From assembly GCF_047731265.1 (NCBI RefSeq), contig NZ_CP159835.1, forward strand, positions 1-64,000: a stretch of 64,000 bases of DNA, in the 5' to 3' direction. Positions within the stretch are counted from its first letter, which is position 1. Every line of letters starts with the position of its first letter. Origin of the DNA: Patiriisocius sp047731265. Its GTDB lineage: Bacteria; Bacteroidota; Bacteroidia; Flavobacteriales; Flavobacteriaceae. The notes beneath the pieces were generated by a model. It ran no database searches and was not told where the DNA came from. It saw only the letters and a program-made list of their open reading frames with translations. Below are positions 8,671 to 17,163 of the stretch, in pieces. A program made the translations under genes and the position numbers.

Positions 8671-10266
8671 ATGACTTTATTTATAAATCAACATGCATTA
8701 AGCTTCAGTAATGATGTAAATCACTATTACAACGACATTTTAACCGATGATGCGCTAGATTTCCTAACAGCGCTTCATGAAAAATTCAATCAATCTAGAT
8801 TGGATTTATTGGATAGAAGAGTACAACAACAACGCCTTTTTGATAAAGGTAGGCACCCTAAGTTTCCGAAAGCTACCAAAGACATAAGACAACAGGATTG
8901 GACTGCTGGTAACATCCCTCATGATTTGCAAGACCGACGTGTAGAAATCACTGGGCCACCAGTTCGAAAAATGATAATCAATGCCTTAAATTCTGGTGCT
9001 AAAACATTTATGGCAGATTTAGAGGACAGTACTTCTCCAACTTGGGCGAATGTTATGGAAGGACAAATCAACCTTCGTGATGCCGTTAATCGAACCATTT
9101 CCTATCAGCACCCCTCGAAAGAATCCACATACCGTCTAAATGAGGAGATTGCAACTTTGTTGGTGCGTCCTAGGGGATGGCATTTAAATGAGAAGCATAT
9201 CCTAATTAATAATGAGGAAACATCTGGCTCTTTGGTTGATTTTGGATTGTACTTCTTTAACAATGCAAAGCAACTGCTCATGAATGATACAGGGCCTTAC
9301 TTTTATCTGCCAAAACTTGAGCACTATCTAGAAGCACGGCTCTGGAATGAGGTGTTTGTTTTTGCACAAGAGTATTTAGAATTGCCGCTAGGCACAATAA
9401 AAGCTACCGTCCTTGTTGAAACCATTACCGCAAGTCATCAATTAGATGAAATTATCTACGAACTCAAGGATCACATTGTTGGTTTAAATTGTGGACGTTG
9501 GGATTATATTTTCTCTTACCTCAAAAAATTTAGAAACCATCCTAATTTTATAGTTCCAAATCGTGATCAGGTAACTATGACCACTCCATTTATGGATGCA
9601 TATTCCCAGCTTGTAATTCAAAGATGCCATAAAAGAGGAATTCTCGCAATTGGAGGAATGGCAGCGCAAGTCCCTATTAACAATAACGAAACAGCCAATT
9701 CTATTGCACTCGAAAAAGTACGAAAAGACAAAGAAAGAGAAGTTAAAAACGGTCACGATGGTACGTGGGTAGCGCATCCTGCTCTGGTTGAAGTAGCTAT
9801 GAATGAATTTAATAAGCACATGCCAACACCAAATCAAATGCATATTACACGCGCTGAATTACAAATTAGCGAAGCAGATTTGATCGAACAACCAAAAGGG
9901 ACTGTTACAGAAAAAGGAATTAGAAAAAATATAAATGTAGGGTTATTATATACTGAAGCTTGGTTGCGAGGACAAGGAGCAGTGGCGCTTTACAACTTAA
10001 TGGAAGATGCCGCAACTGCTGAAATTTCCAGAACCCAACTATGGCATTGGTTAAAAAATGAAGTGAAACTCGAAGGTGGGAGAAAATTTAATATGGAATT
10101 ATATATGGAATTATTTGATGATGAAGTAGAAAAAATCATCACCGAATATGGCGAAGTAAACATAAAGAAGGGCAAGTTTAAATTGGCTGTTGAACTTTTT
10201 AATAAACTAGTGATCTCAAAACAATTTGAAGAGTTTTTAACACTAGCCACCTATCAATACATCTAA
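8671..10266 (+). CDS. aceB: Malate synthase A
   Basis: A 531-residue malate synthase A, which condenses glyoxylate with acetyl-CoA to malate, the second step of the glyoxylate shunt. Family motifs include MADLEDSTSPTWANVMEGQ, LEDS-type Mg ligands, the LLVRPRGWH segment, GLNCGRWDYIFSYLKKF and DGTWVAHPALV. Length fits the A isoform (about 530) rather than the 720-residue G isoform. An upstream TTG at 8641 would add 10 residues, but the ATG at 8671 matches the family start. It forms a unit with aceA, 83 bases downstream, and is divergent from its presumed regulator. Confidence 0.96.
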   Translation: MTLFINQHALSFSNDVNHYYNDILTDDALDFLTALHEKFNQSRLDLLDRRVQQQRLFDKGRHPKFPKATKDIRQQDWTAGNIPHDLQDRRVEITGPPVRKMIINALNSGAKTFMADLEDSTSPTWANVMEGQINLRDAVNRTISYQHPSKESTYRLNEEIATLLVRPRGWHLNEKHILINNEETSGSLVDFGLYFFNNAKQLLMNDTGPYFYLPKLEHYLEARLWNEVFVFAQEYLELPLGTIKATVLVETITASHQLDEIIYELKDHIVGLNCGRWDYIFSYLKKFRNHPNFIVPNRDQVTMTTPFMDAYSQLVIQRCHKRGILAIGGMAAQVPINNNETANSIALEKVRKDKEREVKNGHDGTWVAHPALVEVAMNEFNKHMPTPNQMHITRAELQISEADLIEQPKGTVTEKGIRKNINVGLLYTEAWLRGQGAVALYNLMEDAATAEISRTQLWHWLKNEVKLEGGRKFNMELYMELFDDEVEKIITEYGEVNIKKGKFKLAVELFNKLVISKQFEEFLTLATYQYI

Positions 10267-10273
10267 AAAAAAT

Positions 10274-10304
10274 GTCTCGCAACTACTGTAATAGTTAACG
10301 AGAC
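10274..10304 (+). ncRNA. Intercistronic RNA hairpin between aceB and aceA
   Basis: GTCTCG (10274-10279) pairs with CGAGAC (10299-10304). The stem continues, with a small internal mismatch, as AACTA with TAGTT. No U-tract follows, so it is not a standard terminator. It may stabilise or punctuate the aceB-aceA transcript. Confidence 0.45.
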
Positions 10305-10349
10305 GCAATTAAAAAAATTTGAGTAACCTTAATAATTAAAAACAAAATT

Positions 10350-11975
10350 ATGAAAAATTTAGAACAAAGCGATTATTGTTCAGCATTAAAAACTGTAAGA
10401 GACCTTAAAGAAAAGTACGGAAAAACTTGGAATGCAATTCGTTCTGAAAGTGCCGCTAGAATGGTCGCACAAAATCGTTTTAAAACAGGTTTAGATATTG
10501 CTAAATATACTGCAGCCATTATGAGAAAAGATATGGCCGAGTACGATACAGATTCCTCTAAATACACTCAATCTCTAGGCTGCTGGCACGGTTTTGTTGC
10601 GCAGCAAAAAATGATTGCTGTTAAAAAGCATCATAAAACCACCAATAAAAAGTATTTATACCTTTCTGGGTGGATGGTTGCTGCATTACGCTCAGAATTT
10701 GGACCATTACCAGATCAATCTATGCACGAAAAAACTGCAGTTCCATCATTAATAAAAGAAATTTATGACTTCTTGCGCCAAGCAGATGCTATTGAGTTAA
10801 ATGATTTATTTAACAGACTTGAAAACGGAGAAGATGTACAAGACCAAATTGATGATTTTGAAACCCACATCGTTCCAATTATTGCTGATATTGATGCTGG
10901 ATTTGGCAACGAAGAGGCTACTTATCTATTAACAAAACAAATGATACAAGCTGGGGCTTGTGCTATTCAAATAGAAAATCAAGTTTCTGATGCGAAGCAA
11001 TGTGGTCATCAAGATGGAAAAGTTACCGTTCCTCACGAAGACTTTATTGCTAAATTAAATGCCATTAGATACGCTTTTTTAGAACTGGGTATTAACGATG
11101 GGATTATTGTAGCTAGAACAGATTCTGAAGGAGCAGGATTAACCCAAAAATTACCAGTTAGTAAAATTCCTGGAGATTTAGCCTCTCAATATTTAGCCTT
11201 TGTAGAAGCAGAAGAGATAGGTATTAATGATGCCAAGGAAGATGACGTGCTTCTTAAAAGAGATGGAAAACTAGTGCGTCCTGTAAGATTAGCCAATGGA
11301 TTATATAAATTTAAAGATGGCTCAAATATAGACAGAGTGGTATTAGATTGTATTACGAGTCTACAAAACGGAGCAGACCTTTTATGGATTGAAACACCTA
11401 CACCCAATGTGAAGCAAATTGCGCATATGGTAAACAGAGTTAAAGACGTAATCCCTAATGCTAAATTAGTTTACAATAATTCGCCATCTTTTAATTGGAC
11501 CTTAAACTTCCGCAATCAAGTATTTGAAGAAATGCTTCTAGAAGGTGAAAATATGACTGGTTATGACAGAAATAACTTAATGGATGCACAGTATGATGAT
11601 TCAGAATTATGCTATCGGGCTGATGAGAAAATTAGGACCTTCCAAATAGATGGTGCAAGAGAAGCAGGGATTTTCCATCACTTAATTACCTTACCAACAT
11701 ATCACACTACAGCATTGAACATGAATGATTTAACAAAAGGTTATTTTGCAGAAGAAGGTATGTTAGCATACGTAAAAGGTGTTCAGAGACAAGAAATTCG
11801 AAAAGGCGTTTCTTGTGTAAAACATCAACGTATGGCAGGTTCAGATCTCGGTGATGACCATAAGACATTTTTTGCTGGAGACAAAGCTTTAAAGGCTGGA
11901 GGCAAAAACAACACAAGTAATCAGTTTGAAATTAAAAAAGAGGAACTTGAGAGAGAACTAGTTCTAGACAGGTAA
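10350..11975 (+). CDS. aceA: Isocitrate lyase (541-residue subfamily)
   Basis: Isocitrate lyase splits isocitrate into succinate and glyoxylate. The catalytic loop is AKQCGHQDGKVTVPHEDF; the family signature is normally KKCGH, and the KQCGHQ form is typical of the longer ICL subfamily found in Pseudomonas and others. Other hallmarks are the SGWMVAA segment, IIADIDAGFGN (metal-binding region), IVARTDSEGAG and NNSPSFNWT. At 541 residues it is about 100 longer than the E. coli enzyme, as expected for this subfamily. It is co-directional with aceB and ends at a strong terminator. Confidence 0.96.
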   Translation: MKNLEQSDYCSALKTVRDLKEKYGKTWNAIRSESAARMVAQNRFKTGLDIAKYTAAIMRKDMAEYDTDSSKYTQSLGCWHGFVAQQKMIAVKKHHKTTNKKYLYLSGWMVAALRSEFGPLPDQSMHEKTAVPSLIKEIYDFLRQADAIELNDLFNRLENGEDVQDQIDDFETHIVPIIADIDAGFGNEEATYLLTKQMIQAGACAIQIENQVSDAKQCGHQDGKVTVPHEDFIAKLNAIRYAFLELGINDGIIVARTDSEGAGLTQKLPVSKIPGDLASQYLAFVEAEEIGINDAKEDDVLLKRDGKLVRPVRLANGLYKFKDGSNIDRVVLDCITSLQNGADLLWIETPTPNVKQIAHMVNRVKDVIPNAKLVYNNSPSFNWTLNFRNQVFEEMLLEGENMTGYDRNNLMDAQYDDSELCYRADEKIRTFQIDGAREAGIFHHLITLPTYHTTALNMNDLTKGYFAEEGMLAYVKGVQRQEIRKGVSCVKHQRMAGSDLGDDHKTFFAGDKALKAGGKNNTSNQFEIKKEELERELVLDR

Positions 11976-11995
11976 TTATTATTTTATGAATTGAT

Positions 11996-12024
11996 AAAGG
12001 CAACGCATTTGCGCGTTGCCTTTT
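11996..12024 (+). terminator. Intrinsic terminator of aceBA
   Basis: AAAGGCAACGC (11996-12006) and GCGTTGCCTTT (12013-12023) form an 11-base perfect stem with a 6-base loop and a short T tract. It is 20 bases after the aceA stop. Confidence 0.85.
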
Positions 12025-12180
12025 CAAATATCCTTATTTTAAACAACCTCTTTAAATAGTGCTTATAAATATGGCTACAAAAACAAACCTTTAGGAATGC
12101 CAACAAAACATAATTATGCTGTGTCCACCTAGATGACGTACTTGTATGTAAACATAATTTAGTTAAATAATATAAAATAA

Positions 12181-13353
12181 ATGAAAGGCAGAAAATTACT
12201 TATGATTCCTGGTCCTATAGAATTTGAACCAGACGTATTACAAGCCATGAGCATCGCTACTAATAGTCATGTAGCTCCAGATTTTATTGAAATTTTCGGA
12301 AAAAGCCTTGAGCTAATGAGAGCCGTATGGAAATCGCCAAAAGGACAACCTTTTATCATTTCAGGAACTGGTACACTGGCCATGGATATGGCTGCTGCCA
12401 ATCTTATAGAACTTGGAGATCGTGTATTGGTGATTTCTACAGGATACTTTGGCAAACGGTTTAAAGATATTTTAGATCGTTATGGTGCAAATACAACTAT
12501 TTTAGAAGCACCTATAGGCGAGGTTGTAAGTCTTGATGCAATTGAAAAAGAATTGAAACAAGGACAATATAAATTTTTGACTATCACACATGTAGACACC
12601 TCAACAGGAATATTAGTAGATCCGAAACCTATAGCTCATTTAGCTAAAAAATATAATGTCTTGAGTATTTTAGATGGTGTATGCTCGGTTGCGGGTGAAG
12701 AATTAAAACAAGATGAATGGGAACTTGATGTTGTCTTAACAGCTTCTCAAAAAGCAATTGGAGTGCCTCCAGGACTTGCGCTTTTAATGGCATCTGAAAA
12801 AGCGATGCAAGTTTGGGAAAATAGAAAAACGCCCGTAAGTAATTATTATGCAGATTGGAACAATTGGTTACCAATAATGAGGGCTTACGAAGAAAGAAGA
12901 CCTTCTTATTTCGGAACACCTGCAGTCAATTTAATTGTGGCATTAGAAACTAGCTTAAAAATTATTTGTAAGGAAGGCATAGACCAGCGCGTAAAAAGGC
13001 ATCAAAATTTAGCGAAGTCCTTTAGAGCAGGAATCGCTTCGTTAAACCTAGAGATTTTACCAAAAACAAATACAATAGCAGCCAATACCTTATCAGCAGT
13101 GTACTATCCTGAAGGCATAAATGGAACTTCATTAAGTGCCACAATGGTTGAGAGTAATGTGATTATTGCAGGTGGATTATTGCCAGAAATAAAACCCTCT
13201 TATTTTAGAATTGGTCACATGGGTTCAGTCTCTTCCAATGACCTTATTGCAGTATTAAGCGCTTTAGAACGTGCTTTAATAGAATTAGGCCATCCCATAG
13301 AATCTGGAAAAAGCTTACAAGCTTTTCAAAATGGACTCTTAAAAATTAATTAG
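12181..13353 (+). CDS. Class V aminotransferase, alanine/serine-glyoxylate type
   Basis: A 390-residue PLP enzyme of fold type I. The N-terminus MIPGPIEFEPDVL is typical of the alanine-glyoxylate/serine-glyoxylate/serine-pyruvate family. SGTGTLAMDMAAANL forms the phosphate-binding turn. DGVCSVAGEE contains the PLP-ring Asp, and ASQKAIGVPPG contains the Schiff-base Lys. It may convert glyoxylate to glycine with alanine or serine as donor, which would complement the preceding aceA. A terminator and about 205 bases separate the two, so it is a separate transcript. Substrate preference is inferred from family and context. Confidence 0.88.
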   Translation: MKGRKLLMIPGPIEFEPDVLQAMSIATNSHVAPDFIEIFGKSLELMRAVWKSPKGQPFIISGTGTLAMDMAAANLIELGDRVLVISTGYFGKRFKDILDRYGANTTILEAPIGEVVSLDAIEKELKQGQYKFLTITHVDTSTGILVDPKPIAHLAKKYNVLSILDGVCSVAGEELKQDEWELDVVLTASQKAIGVPPGLALLMASEKAMQVWENRKTPVSNYYADWNNWLPIMRAYEERRPSYFGTPAVNLIVALETSLKIICKEGIDQRVKRHQNLAKSFRAGIASLNLEILPKTNTIAANTLSAVYYPEGINGTSLSATMVESNVIIAGGLLPEIKPSYFRIGHMGSVSSNDLIAVLSALERALIELGHPIESGKSLQAFQNGLLKIN

Positions 13354-13564
13354 ATTCTTAAACACATAAATAAGGAAGGACTAGCGGTGAATACAACATT
13401 ATAGCGAACGACACTTTAAACAACCATATGCTAGAAGTAAGATTCCTTCTCTTAACTTTTTTTTAGATAAAGTATAATATGAGACATTGTAAACGACACT
13501 AAACTATTAAAGCAACTGAACACTTAGTGGGTATACAAATTCCTTTTTAAATTATCCAGATTGA
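13354..13564. other. Intergenic region between convergent genes
   Basis: No gene is supported. It holds TAGCGAACGACACTTTA near 13404, which resembles one unit of the 8549-8611 array, and a T-rich stretch near 13458-13466 without a stable stem. The resemblance could be chance. Confidence 0.3.
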
Positions 13565-15247
13565 CTAATCAATACGCTCCCGATTCTCGTTTACCAGAGT
13601 ATCAACTCGCCCAATACCAGCGGCTTCATACACCAACTCCCCATTAATAAAAGTAGCCACAGCCCTTACTTTAGGAATGCTATCTTCTGGAACGGTCATG
13701 ATATCCCGATCCAAAATAGTGAAATCTGCTAGCTTTCCTGGTTCGATACTTCCTTTTTCATTTTCTTCAAAATTGGCGTAGGCAGCCCAAATGGTCATTC
13801 CTTTTAAAGTTTCCTCGCGCGTGAGTGCCTCTTCTTTTCTAAAACCATCTTCTGGATAATGCGCTAAGTCTTTGCGAGCCACAGCCGAATAAAAGGTATG
13901 AAACGGACTCACTTTCTCCACTGGAAAATCAGTTCCTAATGCAAGAATACCTGCATTCTTGAGCAATGTTTTATACGAATAAGCACCGTGAATACGAGCC
14001 TCGCCCACGCGCTCTTCAGCCCAATACATATCGCTAGTAGCATGAGTGGGCTGCACCGATGGGATGATATTTTTAGAATACTCTGTGAAATCTATTGGAT
14101 TAATAATTTGTGCGTGTTCGACGCGCCAGCGAGCATCTTCTTTTCCAACAAGTGCTTTTTTATAAGCTCTAAGTACTGCAACATTTGCTGAGTCCCCAAT
14201 GGCGTGCGTGTTCATTTGATATCCCGCCACGGCAATTGCTTTTGCAAGGCTGTCCAATTGTTTTGGTGTTGTGATCATCTTCCCAAAATGTCCATCTAAA
14301 TCTGAATAAGGAGCCCTTAAAGCGGCACCTCTAGATCCTAAAGCGCCATCTGCGTACACTTTAATCGAGCGCACATTTAAACGGTCTGTTTTAACAATCC
14401 CTTTTTTAAGGTAATGATTTAAGTCTTCAGGAGTATTACTTACCATCACATACAAACGGATTTTTAATTCTCCAGCTTGTTGCATTTCATCAATAACATC
14501 GATTACTTGCTTTGAAAGTCCTGCATCATCTATGGTAGTAAGGCCGTAAGAAAGACATTCTGCTTCGGCATCTTTTAAGGCCATCCTGATGTACTCTTTA
14601 GTAGGCGCTGGCATCGTTTCCCAAACCAACCGCATAGGGGTGTCAATCAATATCCCAGTAAGCGAATCGTTCAGAACTTCTACACTACCACCATCCATTT
14701 TTGTTTTTGGCGTTATTCCCGCTCTTTTTAATGCCACGCTATTTGCAATCATGGCGTGCCCATCTACACGGGTTAATGCCACAGGAATCGTTGGGAAAAG
14801 CGAATCTAAAGTACGGCGATTAGGGTATTCCTTAATTTCCCAATCGTTTTGATCCCATCCTCTTCCTAAAATAAAGTCGGTGTTTTTTTCTTGCTGAAAT
14901 GCTAAAACGCGTCCCACCACATCGTCAAAACTTGTGGTGCCTCGTAAATTTACTTGCTGCTTTGAAACGCCTAAATTATACAAATGGCCGTGGGCATCTA
15001 TTAATCCTGGTACAATGGTTTGCCCCTTGGCATCGTAGGTTTCTTTGATATCGTATTTTAATTCGAGTTCTGGTTTTATACCAATTTCTAAAATCTCTCC
15101 GTCTTTAACAACAAAAGCATCTGCCGTATCAAAAGATGCGTTCACGGTATAAACGTTCGCGTTTTTAATCAATAAATCGGCTGAAATTTTTTCTGGAGCA
15201 CAAGAAAATAAAAGTATGGATATGGCAAGTAAAGTGTACTTATTCAT
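13565..15247 (-). CDS. YtcJ-like metal-dependent amidohydrolase, lipoprotein
   Basis: A 560-residue amidohydrolase (amidohydrolase_3, YtcJ-like). The signal peptide MNKYTLLAISILLFSC ends in a lipobox Cys, which places the start at 15247. The upstream extension to 15337 has no signal peptide and overlaps a neighbour. Metal-binding motifs are GLIDAHGHLYNLG near the N-terminus, EHAQII and NTHAIGDSA in the middle, and LGTDFPVEKV near the C-terminus. Substrates of this family are mostly unknown. It lies downstream of the barrel gene on the same strand across an 83-base AT-rich gap with CTTAATT repeats. Confidence 0.85.
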   Translation of the reverse strand: MNKYTLLAISILLFSCAPEKISADLLIKNANVYTVNASFDTADAFVVKDGEILEIGIKPELELKYDIKETYDAKGQTIVPGLIDAHGHLYNLGVSKQQVNLRGTTSFDDVVGRVLAFQQEKNTDFILGRGWDQNDWEIKEYPNRRTLDSLFPTIPVALTRVDGHAMIANSVALKRAGITPKTKMDGGSVEVLNDSLTGILIDTPMRLVWETMPAPTKEYIRMALKDAEAECLSYGLTTIDDAGLSKQVIDVIDEMQQAGELKIRLYVMVSNTPEDLNHYLKKGIVKTDRLNVRSIKVYADGALGSRGAALRAPYSDLDGHFGKMITTPKQLDSLAKAIAVAGYQMNTHAIGDSANVAVLRAYKKALVGKEDARWRVEHAQIINPIDFTEYSKNIIPSVQPTHATSDMYWAEERVGEARIHGAYSYKTLLKNAGILALGTDFPVEKVSPFHTFYSAVARKDLAHYPEDGFRKEEALTREETLKGMTIWAAYANFEENEKGSIEPGKLADFTILDRDIMTVPEDSIPKVRAVATFINGELVYEAAGIGRVDTLVNENRERID

Positions 15248-15330
15248 AAGAGGTTTTCGTTTACCGTAAAAATAAATCTTTTCTGCCTTAATTCTTAATT
15301 GTTGATACTTAATTCTTTCTTCTAAGAAAA

Positions 15331-17121
15331 CTACCAATCAAACTTGTAGGTTGCGCCTCCTAAAACTTGGATACCTTGTACATTATAATTATACCATCTC
15401 TCGTAGTTATCGCCAATTAAATTGCTGCCTTTTACAAATACAGAAAGACGGTCTGAAAACTTATACCCAAAGTTTACATTTAAATCGACATAGCCATCCA
15501 ATGTAACCACTGGGGATACTGAAGGAAATGCTGCAGTATTTAAATCTAAGTCTTTACGCTCTCCCACATAGAATATTGAAGCACCACCGTATAATTTTTC
15601 AGTAATAGAAAAAGTCGTAAATAAAGTAGCTTGTAGCGCTGGTAGATTCCAGGCTTCAGCAGTGGTATCTGTTGAATAACTATTGAAAGTGGCGTTCACC
15701 CCCAAAGAAAAATTCTGTGATATTTCTGAAGTGATTTCTCCAAAAACTTGAAGTGTATTTACATCATCATATAAAATCCCAAAGGAGTTTCCATATTTAT
15801 ATCCTTCCGTATCTGTAGCTGTAGAAAATGTATTTGCAACAAATAATGCCTTATCAGTTTCATTTTTATAACTCGCATTTAGATTATATGCGATGCTATT
15901 CGCTAATTTTCCTTTTAAACCTCCAAAAATATCGTAGGTTTTACTGGTAGGCATAATGGTTAAGGTTGGCGAAATATATGGATTCACCTCCTTAAAACCA
16001 TAAAAACTGTTTTGCATCAGGCCACCTTCTGCACCAGCATAGGCAATTACAATCTCATCTACCACACGATATGAAGCACTCACATTTGGATAAAGATAGA
16101 AATTGGTGTCGCTGTTTTCTAAATCGAAATTTGTGTATGCGGCAACCCCAAGTGAAAGCGAAAGATCATTATTCACAATATCCAAGGAAGGCAAGAACCC
16201 AGCGTTTAAATGGTTATAATTAATAGCCCCCGGTAAAAACAATCCTTCAAAAAAGCTACCACTTACATAATCCACGTCAATCCCTAGTGTAAATTTATTG
16301 TCTGAAATAGGAAATAAAAATTCTGGCTGCAGTTTTACATTAATTTCTGAAGATTCGTAGCTATCTGACAAATACCGAAGGTTTCCCGAAACACCACTAA
16401 AAAAAGAATCTTCAAACGCAATGCCTCCGCCCAAGTACCCCGAAAAATAATTTTGCGTAAAATCTGTATTTGTAAAAAATGTATTTGGTTGACGATTGAA
16501 ATCATCATTAATTCCATACCAATTATACTGCTCGTGAGAAACTCCCGCATCAATGTTATATGCCACGTCGCGCTGCCGGCTCGTATAGTTTAAATCCAAT
16601 TGCGTATCAAAAAAATTAGCATCTGCACGAATACCATCAATATCGCCTTGCGCCGAATTATGCTTGAAAAACACCCCAACGTTATCGGTTCTGCTTAGTT
16701 GAAAATTACTGTACAATTCCCCTAAAATAGTTGTGTAATTTCCAAAACCCAAAGTTGCATAGTTGTCATATAATTTTACTTTTTCAGCCTTTACAACCGT
16801 AGCTGCTTTTCCTTTTGCTGGTGTAAAAGTAGATGCCACAGGTACAGAGAAAATGCTGTATTCCACAGGTGTCTTTTGCGCAGCTACTGAATTATTCAAA
16901 ACAGGTGTTTCCTTAATTTTAAAGGCATCACTAATACTAGGCGCATAAGGTTTTACAATCGTTACTACCTCCGTTCCCAAAGGATCATCATCTGTCTGAG
17001 CCGTTGTTAAAGTGATTGAAAGCAACAATAAAAAGAAAAAAACAAATTGTTTTTTTGCCAATCGCTTGCATTGTAATGTGGATTCTGTGTTTGAAATTAA
17101 ATTGATTTTTGATATCAACAT
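15331..17121 (-). CDS. Outer-membrane beta-barrel (TonB-receptor-like) protein
   Basis: A 596-residue exported barrel protein. The hydrophobic segment at about 27-41 ends in TTAQ, a signal-peptidase site, followed by a short linker. The body is alternating beta strands of barrel type, with YNLNASYKNETDKALF, VDLNVNFGYKFSDRLSVFVKGSNLIGDNYERWYNYN and a terminal aromatic, ATYKFDW. Homologues are usually annotated as TonB-dependent receptor, but no plug domain or TonB box is evident. The 22 residues before the hydrophobic core are long for a signal peptide, so the true start may be further in. It follows the TPR gene by 42 bases and is probably co-transcribed. Confidence 0.78.
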   Translation of the reverse strand: MLISKINLISNTESTLQCKRLAKKQFVFFFLLLLSITLTTAQTDDDPLGTEVVTIVKPYAPSISDAFKIKETPVLNNSVAAQKTPVEYSIFSVPVASTFTPAKGKAATVVKAEKVKLYDNYATLGFGNYTTILGELYSNFQLSRTDNVGVFFKHNSAQGDIDGIRADANFFDTQLDLNYTSRQRDVAYNIDAGVSHEQYNWYGINDDFNRQPNTFFTNTDFTQNYFSGYLGGGIAFEDSFFSGVSGNLRYLSDSYESSEINVKLQPEFLFPISDNKFTLGIDVDYVSGSFFEGLFLPGAINYNHLNAGFLPSLDIVNNDLSLSLGVAAYTNFDLENSDTNFYLYPNVSASYRVVDEIVIAYAGAEGGLMQNSFYGFKEVNPYISPTLTIMPTSKTYDIFGGLKGKLANSIAYNLNASYKNETDKALFVANTFSTATDTEGYKYGNSFGILYDDVNTLQVFGEITSEISQNFSLGVNATFNSYSTDTTAEAWNLPALQATLFTTFSITEKLYGGASIFYVGERKDLDLNTAAFPSVSPVVTLDGYVDLNVNFGYKFSDRLSVFVKGSNLIGDNYERWYNYNVQGIQVLGGATYKFDW

Positions 17122-17163
17122 ACGGCTGTTATAATTTTGTTAGGGTTGTTGTGAGATTTGGGT

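Noticed and set aside
12110..12119. CATAATTATG palindrome
   Set aside because: A 10-base AT palindrome in an AT-rich spacer is expected by chance.
15247..15337. N-terminal extension of the amidohydrolase
   Set aside because: The upstream residues lack a signal peptide, include repeat-derived sequence and would overlap the barrel gene; the lipobox start at 15247 is better.
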